Shown: piece by piece, positions 34,909-44,249 of the stretch
Position numbering within the stretch: position 1 is the stretch's first letter
Layout of the letters: each line of letters begins with the position of its first letter
From: Sphingobacterium chuzhouense
Lineage (GTDB): Bacteria > Bacteroidota > Bacteroidia > Sphingobacteriales > Sphingobacteriaceae
NCBI RefSeq assembly: GCF_014692525.1
Contig: NZ_JACNYL010000004.1
Span: 1-64,000, forward strand
Direction: 5' to 3'
Length of the DNA stretch: 64,000 nt
The notes under the pieces: generated by a model
Databases searched by the model: none
Seen by the model: only the letters and a program-made list of their open reading frames with translations
Told to the model about the DNA's origin: nothing
Made by a program: the position numbers and the translations under genes

Positions 34909-36246
34909 ATGGCACCGTATTTTCAAAATCATGCATGGGAGAAGTATTTTCTTCGTGTAAGCATACTCTTTATCTTGTTGCTTAGTTTGCCTTTGCAACC
35001 AGATTTTTATAAAACGTTGTTTACGATCAGTTGGGAATATTTTATTGCAGATATATTCCATTTAGTTACCTTTTTGCCCCATTATTTTGGCGAACAGAGT
35101 GGCATATATGATTGGGTGTTGATCTTCATTATTGCATTGGTAGGAGCAGCTATTTGGCTGAAAAAGGAAAATCCCGTAAGTGCTGATAGAGAACAGCTGT
35201 ACTATTATTATTTGAGAATATTTGTACGATTTAAGCTGGCTGCCATATTGTTTGTGGCCGGCTTTCTCAAGTTATTCCCCATTTTTGCTCCGGAACTATC
35301 TTTGAGCCACTTAAATACAGCGTATGGTTATTTTGCAGATTGGAAACATTTGTTGTTAAGTTTATCCGCAGCTCCGGCCTACTTGGTGTTTTTGGGTATT
35401 GTTGAAGTTATTGCTGCGGTATTATTGCTCTTTCGGAAAACAGCTTTTCTGGCCGTCATTTTTGTCGTGCCATTTTATGGAAATGCGTTTCTGGCGGATC
35501 TAGCGTATCAAGGGCCTACTTATTTTGTATCGACATATATCGTCTTGTTGACCTTCCCCATTTTTGTGTACGATGTTCAGCGTTTAGGATCACTAATTGT
35601 CAACTTTAAAGAAACATTACCTGCAAGCTGGAAATTGGATTGGCAAAAAGTAAGCTGGTCAAAATGGCGATTACCACTTAAAGCGGTTTTCGTCTTTGTT
35701 TTTATTGTGTTAACAGGTGTTAGATCCTATTCTGTTTACCAGCATCCAAATCAATCGTTACATTACCCAAGCGAGGCTGGTTTACCGGCTATCGAAGGAA
35801 AATATTTGGTGGATACTTTTGTGCTGAATGGCGATACATTGGCTTTTTCGCCGACAGATAGCGTAAGGTGGAAAGATGTCGTATTCGAAAAATGGAATAC
35901 GTTAAGCGTGCGAAAAGTAAATACGACCTTCAAAGATGAACCGCCAACGGCTTTTTTTCAACGGGAAGATGAGAGCAGAGATTATGAATACACGCATGTC
36001 GGAGATCGTCTGTATTATCGCTATGATATTACGAAAGACCGTATCTACCTTAAAAATCCAAATAAAAATTATCAGGAGGATACCTACACATTTAAGGTGG
36101 AACGACCAGATGATCTCCATGTGAACTTGGTGGGTTTTAACGCACAAGGAGACAGATTACAGGTAGGGCTTAGTAAGGTAGATAAAAAGTACCTGTTGTA
36201 TGAGGTCAAAAAAAATGGTCGTCGAGGCTTAGGGTATAAGTTGTAA
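34909..36246 (+). CDS. DoxX-like membrane protein with C-terminal soluble domain (type 1 paralogue)
   Basis: A 445-residue paralogue of the product at 26985. The N-terminal 280 residues are strongly hydrophobic with several membrane segments and the conserved block FLKLFPIFAPELSLSHLNTAYG, in which the PYP of the other paralogues is replaced. The soluble C-terminal domain opens SEAGLPAIEGKYLVDTF, includes WKDVVFEKWNTLSVRK and ends with KKNGRRGLGYKL, close to KKAGRRGGLIL in the paralogue. It starts 15 bases after susD. Function unknown; see the 26985 entry for the DoxD comparison. Confidence 0.68.
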   Translation: MAPYFQNHAWEKYFLRVSILFILLLSLPLQPDFYKTLFTISWEYFIADIFHLVTFLPHYFGEQSGIYDWVLIFIIALVGAAIWLKKENPVSADREQLYYYYLRIFVRFKLAAILFVAGFLKLFPIFAPELSLSHLNTAYGYFADWKHLLLSLSAAPAYLVFLGIVEVIAAVLLLFRKTAFLAVIFVVPFYGNAFLADLAYQGPTYFVSTYIVLLTFPIFVYDVQRLGSLIVNFKETLPASWKLDWQKVSWSKWRLPLKAVFVFVFIVLTGVRSYSVYQHPNQSLHYPSEAGLPAIEGKYLVDTFVLNGDTLAFSPTDSVRWKDVVFEKWNTLSVRKVNTTFKDEPPTAFFQREDESRDYEYTHVGDRLYYRYDITKDRIYLKNPNKNYQEDTYTFKVERPDDLHVNLVGFNAQGDRLQVGLSKVDKKYLLYEVKKNGRRGLGYKL

Positions 36247-36260
36247 ACATTTAAAATCAT

Positions 36261-37874
36261 TTGAAGATGTCAGTTAATAATCTATCGCAAGGCAAGAAGC
36301 AATGGACTACCTTTCAACTCATCGCTTTTCGTATCAGCTTTGTTTTCTTTATCATCATATCGATACCGAATAACCCGCTGTGGTATAAACATGTGTTTGC
36401 CATAGACTGGTTTAATCTGGATTACAGGGATCTGTATGACGTCTGTCGGTTTGGATCAGGTGTAAATTGGTTTGGTCGAACTACCTTTGGACTTCGTTTG
36501 GAGGGGTACAGCATTTGGGTCAACACCTTATTCTTTTCTATTATAGCAGGGTTTATTTGGACATTTGTTCTAAAACTGTTGAAAAGAGAGCGATCGGAGT
36601 ACAATAAGCTGTTTTATTGGCTCAATGTTGTCGTGCGATATAGGGCAGGTTTGGGAATTATTGGCTTTGGTTTTACAAAACTTTTTCCGGTGCAGATGCC
36701 TTACCCTTCTTTGGGAATCTTAGATACCGATTATGGCGATTTAACTGCGCAAAAGATTTTTTGGCTCTCGTTTGGTATCGTACCCTGGTATCAGGTATTT
36801 GCCGGCATACTAGAAGTGGGGGCAGGCACTTTGTTGTTTTTCAGAAAAACAGTTCCTATTGGAGCAGCTTTGCTTGTGGGTGCATTGGGCGCCATTGTTG
36901 TGGTGAATTTTGCTTACAACGGGGGTGTACATGTTTACAGTTCTTACTTCGTACTTTTGAGTTTATTTTTGCTGGTTCCTTATTACAAGCCGTTTTATGA
37001 CTTATTTGTAAAAGAAATACCCGCAAAAGTGGAACTATATCTACCCAAGTTTGGCTCTACATTTAATTATTTTAGGATCGGTCTTAAGGCATTGACCCTT
37101 TTCGTTTTTGTGGGTGTCTTTTTCTATCTGCAATACATTGACTATCGCTACGATCCTTATAAACAGCCCTCTTCCGCAGGTGTTAAGGCGTTGCGGGGTA
37201 ATTATAACGTAACGGAATTTAAATTAAACGGAGAGACAAGGCCGTTTAATCCATACGACACCGTCCGTTGGCAGTCTGTAACTTTTGAGAAATGGTCTAC
37301 ATTGACTTTCCGTGTCAATAGACCGTTGCGATTAGATTTGTCAAATGGTGGCGGTGATCCCAAGCGAGATGTGAACCGTACATTTGAACTCTCGGGTGTG
37401 GCGGGAGGTCAACGTGCTTTCCATTACTATGCAGACACGGACAATAAAACATTGTACTTAGAAGACAAATTTAAACTTATTCCCGATCCACGTAATGTAA
37501 CAGCGGGTGAAGGTGGTGATGGAGGGGTTCGAAATTATCTGAAAGACCAAAAGGCATATGCTGATGTCCCGGCGATTTCACTGGGGGAATGGATTCCCGA
37601 TTCTATTAAACATAAGTTTGCGAATGAGGTAAATGATGTACATCCCAAAGCAAGGACGACACGACGCATCCGCGAGTTTGCCAAAGCAGATGAATTAGCA
37701 AAAAAAGAAGTGAGACAGCGTTTTGTGGTCAATTACACAGTATTTGATAATGGCAATAAAGTTATCTTGGAAGGGATAGACGAAAATCGAGATTCACTTT
37801 ACGTGGTCTTGGATAAGGTTTTCAAGGATTATAAACTCACGCCAGGTAAATTGGTCGCAGGACAATATGATTAA
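36261..37874 (+). CDS. DoxX-like membrane protein with C-terminal soluble domain (type 2 paralogue)
   Basis: A 537-residue close paralogue of the product at 28392, sharing FTKLFPVQMPYPSLGILDTDYGD, YDPYKQPSSAGVKALRGNYNV, WQSVTFEKWSTLTFRV, LDLSNGGGDP and the C-terminal GIDENRDSLYVVLDKV. The low-complexity insertion of the 28392 product is replaced here by a shorter unrelated segment. Start chosen at 36261; an ATG two codons later (36267) is equally possible. Its stop overlaps the start of the cytochrome gene by 8 bases, so membrane protein and cytochrome are translationally coupled, which favours a shared electron-transfer role. That role is inference. Confidence 0.68.
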   Translation: MKMSVNNLSQGKKQWTTFQLIAFRISFVFFIIISIPNNPLWYKHVFAIDWFNLDYRDLYDVCRFGSGVNWFGRTTFGLRLEGYSIWVNTLFFSIIAGFIWTFVLKLLKRERSEYNKLFYWLNVVVRYRAGLGIIGFGFTKLFPVQMPYPSLGILDTDYGDLTAQKIFWLSFGIVPWYQVFAGILEVGAGTLLFFRKTVPIGAALLVGALGAIVVVNFAYNGGVHVYSSYFVLLSLFLLVPYYKPFYDLFVKEIPAKVELYLPKFGSTFNYFRIGLKALTLFVFVGVFFYLQYIDYRYDPYKQPSSAGVKALRGNYNVTEFKLNGETRPFNPYDTVRWQSVTFEKWSTLTFRVNRPLRLDLSNGGGDPKRDVNRTFELSGVAGGQRAFHYYADTDNKTLYLEDKFKLIPDPRNVTAGEGGDGGVRNYLKDQKAYADVPAISLGEWIPDSIKHKFANEVNDVHPKARTTRRIREFAKADELAKKEVRQRFVVNYTVFDNGNKVILEGIDENRDSLYVVLDKVFKDYKLTPGKLVAGQYD

Positions 37875-38478
37875 AACAGGAGCGATACATATCATGCTTG
37901 CTTGTGTTGTTATTTGTCTGACCTACTGCAATCGTGCTGATCATATATCTGCTGTAACGCAAGTGCAGCGACATGAAGCAAATTGGTCGGACGGACTTGC
38001 AGCGTACGAAGCAACATGGCCGGATAAATTTGAAATAGGAAAATCAGCAGATAAAAGTTTTATAGCCAAATGGGATATCGATGTTCGACCAGACGGAAAA
38101 GGATTACCGAAAGGCGAAGGCAGGGCGAAAAATGGCGCCGCAGTGTACCAAAATAAATGTGCCAGTTGTCATGGCGTCAATGGATATGAAGGACCCGAAG
38201 ATAAACTGGTCACCGACTCGACCGGAAGAAATACCATCGGCAATTACTGGCCTTACGCGACGACTATCTTTGATTACGTCCGTCGCGCCATGCCGTTTGA
38301 GGCCCCCGGCTCATTGACCGATCAAGAGGTTTATGATATCACCGCCTATTTGCTGTATTTGAATGGTATCATAGAAGAAGAGTTTGTTATTACGGAAAAG
38401 ACCTTGCCGCAGGTAGAGATGCCAGCAAAGAAAAGATACGTATTGGATGATCGGCGTGGAGGTCCAGAGATAAGATAA
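37867..38478 (+). CDS. soxD: SoxD-like c-type cytochrome
   Basis: Periplasmic monohaem cytochrome c resembling the SoxD subunit of sulfane dehydrogenase SoxCD, which takes electrons from the molybdenum subunit. A hydrophobic N-terminus ends at LTYC (Cys21), possibly a lipobox. The haem motif CASCH is at residues 98-102, and Met142 in RRAMPFEAP is the likely axial ligand. The SoxD-type blocks WDIDVRPDGKGLPKGEG, NYWPYATTIFDYVRRAMPF and YDITAYLLYLNGII are all present. It is shorter than two-haem SoxD proteins, so it holds one haem domain only. The soxC gene follows 6 bases later. Confidence 0.88.
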   Translation: MIKTGAIHIMLACVVICLTYCNRADHISAVTQVQRHEANWSDGLAAYEATWPDKFEIGKSADKSFIAKWDIDVRPDGKGLPKGEGRAKNGAAVYQNKCASCHGVNGYEGPEDKLVTDSTGRNTIGNYWPYATTIFDYVRRAMPFEAPGSLTDQEVYDITAYLLYLNGIIEEEFVITEKTLPQVEMPAKKRYVLDDRRGGPEIR

Positions 38479-38484
38479 AATACT

Positions 38485-39741
38485 ATGTCAGTAGAAAAAG
38501 AACATTTTCAGCAAATACAGAAGCTTGTCCGTTGGTTGACAGTCACCGTTGTCGTGTTTTTAATTGTGACGGTAGTTTTTGTGGTGTATCAACATACATC
38601 CGATCAGGTTATAGAACCAAACTTTGACTCAAAGATTATTGTTGATCCCAGTAAGGTACAAGGAGCGCCATCATCCGAATTGGGACATCGTTCTAAATTC
38701 GATAGCCCCAAGCGTATCGCCACGTATGCAACGGCCTCACGGACGCCTTTGGAAGATCTTCAAGGCACGATTACGCCTTCGGATCTGCACTTTGAAAGAC
38801 ACCACGCAGGTATACCCGAGATAGATCCTGCACAGCACGAATTACTGATTCACGGTTTGGTCGAAAAACCTATACGGTTAAAGCTTTCAGACCTCAAAAA
38901 ATACCCCTCGGTATCGCGAATTTGTTTTATTGAGTGTTCCGGTAATTTTCGGTATGGCAAAAGGGAAATGACGCCGGGAGAAGTATGTGGTTTAACCAGC
39001 CAGAGTGAGTGGACAGGTGTATTGCTGTCTACCATATTACGGGATCTCGGAGTTAAACCGGAGGCTAAATGGTTGTTGGCAGAAGGGGCTGACGGCGCGC
39101 TGATGGCACGCAGTGTACCGTTGCAGGAAGCACTAACAGAGGCTATTATCGCTTACGGTCAGAATGGAGAGGCCATCCGGCCGGCGCAAGGATACCCTAT
39201 GCGACTGGTTATCCCCGGTTTCGAAGGCAATACACAAATCAAATGGTTGAGGCGTATTGAAGTGACAGACGAGCCGGTGATGACCCGGGAGGAAACCTCG
39301 AAATATACAGAGAAAGTCAAAGATGGAAAAATACGGATGATGAGCTTTGTAATGGATGCTCGGTCTATTGTCACCTATCCTGCTTATCCGAAAAAAATTG
39401 AAAAAGGCTGGCAAGAATTACGAGGCATAGCATGGAGTGGTAGGGGAAAGGTGACGAAAGTCCTCGTCAGTGTAGATAACGGCAAAACTTGGCAGGAGGC
39501 ACATTTACAGGGACCGGTTTTAGAGAAGGCACATACGGCATTTAAATACATGTGGAACTGGGATGGAAAACCAACACGCGTCCTGAGTAAAGCTATTGAT
39601 GAGACGGGGTATGAGCAACCTACGTACAATCAGCTTGTAGAAGCCAGAGAATCAAGAGGAGGTTACCATTTTAACCCTGTCGTGGGATGGGATATCGAGA
39701 AAAGCGGGGAAGTATACCTAGCAGATATCAAGGATATCTAA
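38485..39741 (+). CDS. soxC: SoxC-like molybdopterin sulfite oxidase family enzyme
   Basis: Molybdenum enzyme of the sulfite oxidase family, closest by eye to SoxC, which with SoxD oxidises protein-bound sulfane sulfur; sulfite dehydrogenase activity is the main alternative. Family blocks are TPLEDLQGTITPSDLHFERH, RICFIECSGN with Cys151 as expected Mo ligand, WLLAEGADGALMARSVPL, GYPMRLVIPGFEGN and IKWLRRIEV; a dimerisation domain fills the C-terminal third (WSGRGKVTKVLVSVDNG). Residues about 17-36 form one membrane helix. No twin-arginine motif precedes it, which is odd because such enzymes are normally exported folded by Tat. No soxXAYZB genes are in the window. Confidence 0.88.
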   Translation: MSVEKEHFQQIQKLVRWLTVTVVVFLIVTVVFVVYQHTSDQVIEPNFDSKIIVDPSKVQGAPSSELGHRSKFDSPKRIATYATASRTPLEDLQGTITPSDLHFERHHAGIPEIDPAQHELLIHGLVEKPIRLKLSDLKKYPSVSRICFIECSGNFRYGKREMTPGEVCGLTSQSEWTGVLLSTILRDLGVKPEAKWLLAEGADGALMARSVPLQEALTEAIIAYGQNGEAIRPAQGYPMRLVIPGFEGNTQIKWLRRIEVTDEPVMTREETSKYTEKVKDGKIRMMSFVMDARSIVTYPAYPKKIEKGWQELRGIAWSGRGKVTKVLVSVDNGKTWQEAHLQGPVLEKAHTAFKYMWNWDGKPTRVLSKAIDETGYEQPTYNQLVEARESRGGYHFNPVVGWDIEKSGEVYLADIKDI

Positions 39742-39758
39742 ACGTATAATAACGTAAT

Positions 39759-41831
39759 ATGAAAAGAGTTTTTGAGATAATGATGGCTTCGCTTATTTGT
39801 TTATTTGTTCAAGAGACTTTTGCGCAGGTTGAACCGGATGATAGTACAAGCCGCTATTATGCTATTCAGGAAATTATCATTTTTGGGAAAGGATCTGACA
39901 AAGGACTGATCAACCGCGTCTCGGCAACGCAGATACAGAACTTTAACAAGCACAATGTGGTTGAAGCCGTCAATTTATTGCCTGGTGTTAGCATTACGCA
40001 GCTTGGAGCTAGGAATGAGGGCAGTATTATGGTAAGAGGTTTTAATTCCCTGCGGACGCCTGTTTTTTATGATGGCATTCCCATTTATACCCCTTACGAC
40101 GGGACTTTTGATTTGAGTAGATTTAATACATTTGATATAGAAGGCATTTCCGTAGATAAAGGTTTGGTATCGGTGCAATACGGACCAAATACCATGGGCG
40201 GTGCCGTCAATATCATTTCCAAAAAACCGTTAAAAAAACTAGATATCAACGGGCAATCTGGCTTAATATCGGCAAAAGGCGATGCCGCAAATGGATATTT
40301 TTCTTCTTTTAATGTGGGGACCAGACAAAACACGTATTACGCACTCGGTTCTGTTTCTATTTTGGACAGAAAAGATTTTGTGCTATCTAATAAATTTGAA
40401 CCAACGAACAGCAGTTTACAGGACGCAGGAAAAAGAAACCACGCTTCTTCTCAAGATATAAAATTGAGCGGAAAAGTTGGCTATACACCAAACGAAACAG
40501 ATGAATATTCCTTGAGTTTTATTTATCAAAATGCAAATAAAGCTATTTCTCCAAATGTACTGCTGACAGGGAATAGCAATTGGAGAGATTATCCTGTTTA
40601 TGATAAAAAAAGTGCCTATTTCAAAACAAAAACGTTGCTTGCGGAAAAGACTTTTTTACATGTGACAGGATATTATGATACCTATTTTAATGAGATGAGG
40701 CAATATGACGACAACGAATATCTATTGCAAAATAAGAACTCTTCTTTCGCGAGTGTATATGATGATTATGCACTTGGCGGAATAATAAATCTTACTTCGG
40801 AGGCTATCAAAAATAATGTTATTACGTTTTCCTTAAATCAAAAATTTGATGTGCACCGGGAGCATAATCGCGAAATTGCAGAGCGTTTGGAGGTTGGACA
40901 AAATTTTAAGGCGGGAGAACCCGTTCAAGAGTATAATGATCATACTTTTTTTGTAGGGGTGGAAGATGTTATCGTGCTAAATTCATCTGTAAAAGGTATT
41001 TTGGGGTTGTCTTACAATACCAGAAGGAATACCAAAGCACAGGAATACGGCACACATTATGATACAGGCGAGCGCGACGTATTATTTGATTTTCCGACGG
41101 GTTCAAATCAAGCCTTTGACTACAAGGGAGGATTGGTTGTTGAGCCTGTTGATAACCATAAAATTACCCTATCGGCCTCGAAAAGAACGCGCTTTGCTTC
41201 ACAGAAAGAACGATATTCAAGTCGATTCGGAAGCCAAGTGCCCAATCCCGGTCTGAAATCGGAGTATGCATGGATATTTGACCTGACATATTCCGGGGAA
41301 ATAGGTACTGTATTTCAGTATGAGTTGTCCGGTTTTATAAATGACATTTATGATGCTATCCTTGTACGGACGGTTGGTGAACTGGACAATGGCGATCCAG
41401 TTAACCAAAATGTCAATATCGGAAAAGCGGTGTCTCAAGGTTATGAACTCGCTTTTGGATATCAGCCGTTGTCATTTTTAAGTTTGGGCGCTAACTATAG
41501 CTTTATCGCATTAAAGGACAAAACTGGAAACGACGAGAAGTTTACAGATGTGCCGAACCATAAAGTTATGGGGTATACTAAAGTTGATATTCCAAAAATT
41601 AAATCAGCTTTTCTTATCAGTGTTGAGCATTATGGTAAACGGTATATTACAAGTACAGGAGATGCAGCACCGGACTTTACGTTATTGCATGCGAAGTTCT
41701 CCATTCCTCTCATTAGTGGTATTTCGCTAGATTTGAGTGTTCGGAATTTATTAGATAAAGATTATTATTTGGCTTTAGGTTATCCGAGAGAAGGAAGGTC
41801 GTTTCTGACGGCTTTATCCTATAGGTTTTGA
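39759..41831 (+). CDS. TonB-dependent receptor
   Basis: A 690-residue outer-membrane receptor with signal peptide to about residue 22 (QETFAQ). The plug region (about 35-155) includes VVEAVNLLPGVSITQLGARNEG, VRGFNSLRTPVFYDGIPIY and VQYGPNTMGGAVNIISKKP; the barrel ends LSYRF. It lacks the N-terminal regulatory domain of the other receptors and has no susD partner, so it belongs to the siderophore/vitamin/metal-type group. It lies 18 bases after soxC in operon 2. A role in taking up a cofactor precursor (for example molybdate or a metal complex) or the sulfur substrate itself is possible but not shown. Confidence 0.92.
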   Translation: MKRVFEIMMASLICLFVQETFAQVEPDDSTSRYYAIQEIIIFGKGSDKGLINRVSATQIQNFNKHNVVEAVNLLPGVSITQLGARNEGSIMVRGFNSLRTPVFYDGIPIYTPYDGTFDLSRFNTFDIEGISVDKGLVSVQYGPNTMGGAVNIISKKPLKKLDINGQSGLISAKGDAANGYFSSFNVGTRQNTYYALGSVSILDRKDFVLSNKFEPTNSSLQDAGKRNHASSQDIKLSGKVGYTPNETDEYSLSFIYQNANKAISPNVLLTGNSNWRDYPVYDKKSAYFKTKTLLAEKTFLHVTGYYDTYFNEMRQYDDNEYLLQNKNSSFASVYDDYALGGIINLTSEAIKNNVITFSLNQKFDVHREHNREIAERLEVGQNFKAGEPVQEYNDHTFFVGVEDVIVLNSSVKGILGLSYNTRRNTKAQEYGTHYDTGERDVLFDFPTGSNQAFDYKGGLVVEPVDNHKITLSASKRTRFASQKERYSSRFGSQVPNPGLKSEYAWIFDLTYSGEIGTVFQYELSGFINDIYDAILVRTVGELDNGDPVNQNVNIGKAVSQGYELAFGYQPLSFLSLGANYSFIALKDKTGNDEKFTDVPNHKVMGYTKVDIPKIKSAFLISVEHYGKRYITSTGDAAPDFTLLHAKFSIPLISGISLDLSVRNLLDKDYYLALGYPREGRSFLTALSYRF

Positions 41832-41863
41832 TGTTAGCTGAAAGTAAGTAACTTAGTAAGACA

Positions 41864-43297
41864 ATGAAAAAATACGATGCTATTATAATAGGCTCGGGTC
41901 CAAATGGATTTGCGGCAGCGATTACTTTGCAGCGACAAGGATTTTCTACGTTGATTGTGGAGGGGGCTGATACCATAGGAGGAGGTCTGCGTACGAAAGA
42001 ATTGACCCTGCCGGGCTTTAAGCATGATGTTTGTTCAGCCATACACCCTATGGCGATGGCTTCCCCCTTTATGCGTTCATTGCCCTTAGAAGAATATGGA
42101 CTGGAATTTATCCAGGCGACTTATGCTGCAGTACATCCTTTGGACAATGGTGATTCGGCCCTGTTGTTTAATAGTGTGGACGAAACCGCAAAAGATTTAG
42201 GTATTGATGCGCGTACCTATAAAAAATTGATTCTACCCCTAATTAACCGATGGGACAGCTTGGCCCTGGATACCATGGGGCCTTTGCGTTTCCCTCGTCA
42301 TCCGCTGGATTTGGCAAGCTTTGGGTTAAAAGCGTTAAAACCGGCTACGTGGACAGCGTCGTCGTTTAAGACACAAAAAGCAAAAGCATTATGGGGAGGA
42401 GTGGCAGCACATGGCATACAACCGTTGTCCAACTGGGCTACCTCTGCCATCGGACTGGTATTGATGGCAGTAGGACATCGTTATGGCTGGCCCATTCCCA
42501 AAGGTGGTTCACAGTCCATCGCTGATGCACTGACAGCATACTATCTTTCACTAGGAGGTGAAATACAAACAGGTTTGTGGGTCAAGAATATAACACAATT
42601 ACCCGATCATAAGATTTTGATAGTTAATATGGGGCCGCGTCAAATTTTGCAGTTGCAAGGTACAGGTTTTTCCGAGACATACAGGAGATCGCTAGGACGA
42701 TTTAAACAGGGGATGGGTGTTTTCAAGATCGACTGGGCTCTATCTGATCCTACACCTTTTCGAGACATACGATGTCAGCAAGCCGCTACGGTACATATCG
42801 GCAATACATTTGAAGAAATTGCAAATTATGAAAAGAATGCGCATATGGGTAGGATAGGACAAAAACCATTTGTATTATTTGCCCAACCTAGCCAATTTGA
42901 TCATTTACGTGCGCCGGAGGGGAAGCACACCGGATGGGCATATTGCCATGTTCCGAATGGATCTACGGTAGACTTTACAGCACATATTGAGAATCAGATA
43001 GAACGTTTTGCGCCCGGATTTAAGGACACCATCCTAGCTAGATCAACTATGAATACCATTGATATAGAGGCATACAACCCTAACTACGTTGGCGGAGACA
43101 TTAATGGCGGTTTAATGGATATCTATCAGTTGTATACCAGACCGACATTGTCTTTCACACCGTACCGTACGTCGAATAAAAACATATATATCGCCTCTTC
43201 ATCTACACCTCCCGGGGGGGGGGTGCATGGCATGGCAGGTTTTCATGCTGCCAAATTAATTTTAAAGGACCATTTTAATATTGATGTGACGTTATGA
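41864..43297 (+). CDS. FAD-dependent oxidoreductase, phytoene desaturase-like
   Basis: A 477-residue flavoprotein of the phytoene dehydrogenase/amine oxidase superfamily. The N-terminal dinucleotide-binding motif is IIIGSGPNGFAAAITL with VEGADTIGGGLRT after it, and the C-terminal FAD contact is STPPGGGVHGMAGFHAAK. In Bacteroidota such proteins are often annotated only as NAD(P)/FAD-dependent oxidoreductases, with unknown substrates. The GGGV codons of the C-terminal motif form a run of ten G (43214-43223), a possible slippage site 74 bases before the stop. The stop overlaps the next gene by 4 bases. Confidence 0.85.
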   Translation: MKKYDAIIIGSGPNGFAAAITLQRQGFSTLIVEGADTIGGGLRTKELTLPGFKHDVCSAIHPMAMASPFMRSLPLEEYGLEFIQATYAAVHPLDNGDSALLFNSVDETAKDLGIDARTYKKLILPLINRWDSLALDTMGPLRFPRHPLDLASFGLKALKPATWTASSFKTQKAKALWGGVAAHGIQPLSNWATSAIGLVLMAVGHRYGWPIPKGGSQSIADALTAYYLSLGGEIQTGLWVKNITQLPDHKILIVNMGPRQILQLQGTGFSETYRRSLGRFKQGMGVFKIDWALSDPTPFRDIRCQQAATVHIGNTFEEIANYEKNAHMGRIGQKPFVLFAQPSQFDHLRAPEGKHTGWAYCHVPNGSTVDFTAHIENQIERFAPGFKDTILARSTMNTIDIEAYNPNYVGGDINGGLMDIYQLYTRPTLSFTPYRTSNKNIYIASSSTPPGGGVHGMAGFHAAKLILKDHFNIDVTL

Positions 43298-44199
43298 GGA
43301 AAATTGTGCTTGCTGGAGGATCCGGCCATTTGGGAACGCTATTAAAGGCCGCGTTTCTGGATGTAGGATGGGAAGTCGTGATTTTATCCCGGCAACGGAA
43401 TAAGAAAGAAGACGGAGTAACGTATGTGTTTTGGGACGGAGAACATCTGGGGGCTTGGGTCCATGCTTTGGAGGGAGTAGACACCGTGATTAACTTGAGT
43501 GGTAAAAGTATACAGTGTCGCTTTACATCGGAAAACAGGGCCATTCTGGAACGTTCCCGCATTTTGCCGACCGATGCTTTGGGAAGAGCAATAAGCCAAT
43601 GTGATAAACCACCTAGGCTTTGGATCAACTTTTCTGGTATATCTATTTTTTCTGGATTAGAGGAACTGCAGGATGAAACGAGTCTTGCGGTGGGAACAGA
43701 TTATTTAGCTCAACTGACCCGGCGGTGGGAGGCTGCTTTTTCAGCGTTTGATCTATCGGACACGTTCAAAGTAATACTTCGCGTTAGTCCGGTGTTATCT
43801 AAACAACAGGGCATGTTTGCAGAATTACTTCCTATAGCAAAATGGGGACTGGGAGGTAACGTTGCAGATGGAAGTCAATATGTTAGTTGGATTCATCAGC
43901 AGGATTTTGTGGCGTTGGTACAATGGATAATAGAACAGACGCGTCCTCGACGCGTTTACCATGCATGCAGTCCCCATCCGGTAACGAATGCTACATTTAT
44001 GAAAGCGCTCCGAGAAAGCGTAGGTGTTTCTTTTGGATTACCCCTTCCTCGGATCATGGCGCATATCGGTTCGTTTGTAAAAGGTGTCGATTCAAGTATT
44101 CTACTTCAGAGTGTTCCGGCGACCACCAAATATACCATTGAAGACGGATTTGTCTTTAAGTTAGGAAATATCAAGGAAGCGTTGGCCGATTTAGTATAA
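43294..44199 (+). CDS. NAD-dependent epimerase/dehydratase family protein (TIGR01777/YfcH-like)
   Basis: Extended short-chain dehydrogenase of the TIGR01777 group. The N-terminal nucleotide motif is VLAGGSGHLGTLL, then DTVINLSGKSIQCRF and the WINFSGISIFSG region; the C-terminal half contains YVSWIHQQDFVALVQWIIEQ, a signature of this group, and YHACSPHPVTNATFMKALRE. Length (301 residues) is normal. The ATG lies in the 4-base overlap with the FAD oxidoreductase stop, so the two are translationally coupled. The substrate of this family is not established. Confidence 0.9.
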   Translation: MRKIVLAGGSGHLGTLLKAAFLDVGWEVVILSRQRNKKEDGVTYVFWDGEHLGAWVHALEGVDTVINLSGKSIQCRFTSENRAILERSRILPTDALGRAISQCDKPPRLWINFSGISIFSGLEELQDETSLAVGTDYLAQLTRRWEAAFSAFDLSDTFKVILRVSPVLSKQQGMFAELLPIAKWGLGGNVADGSQYVSWIHQQDFVALVQWIIEQTRPRRVYHACSPHPVTNATFMKALRESVGVSFGLPLPRIMAHIGSFVKGVDSSILLQSVPATTKYTIEDGFVFKLGNIKEALADLV

Positions 44200-44249
44200 T
44201 AATACTTATATTGTCATCTTCATTATTCAACTATTACATAAAATATCAA

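Noticed and set aside
38485..39741. SoxC-like protein as a nitrate reductase or YedY/MsrP
   Set aside because: The HFERHHAGIP and GYPMRLVIPG blocks and the SoxD-like partner are those of the SoxC/SorA group; MsrP would be shorter and paired with a haem b membrane protein.
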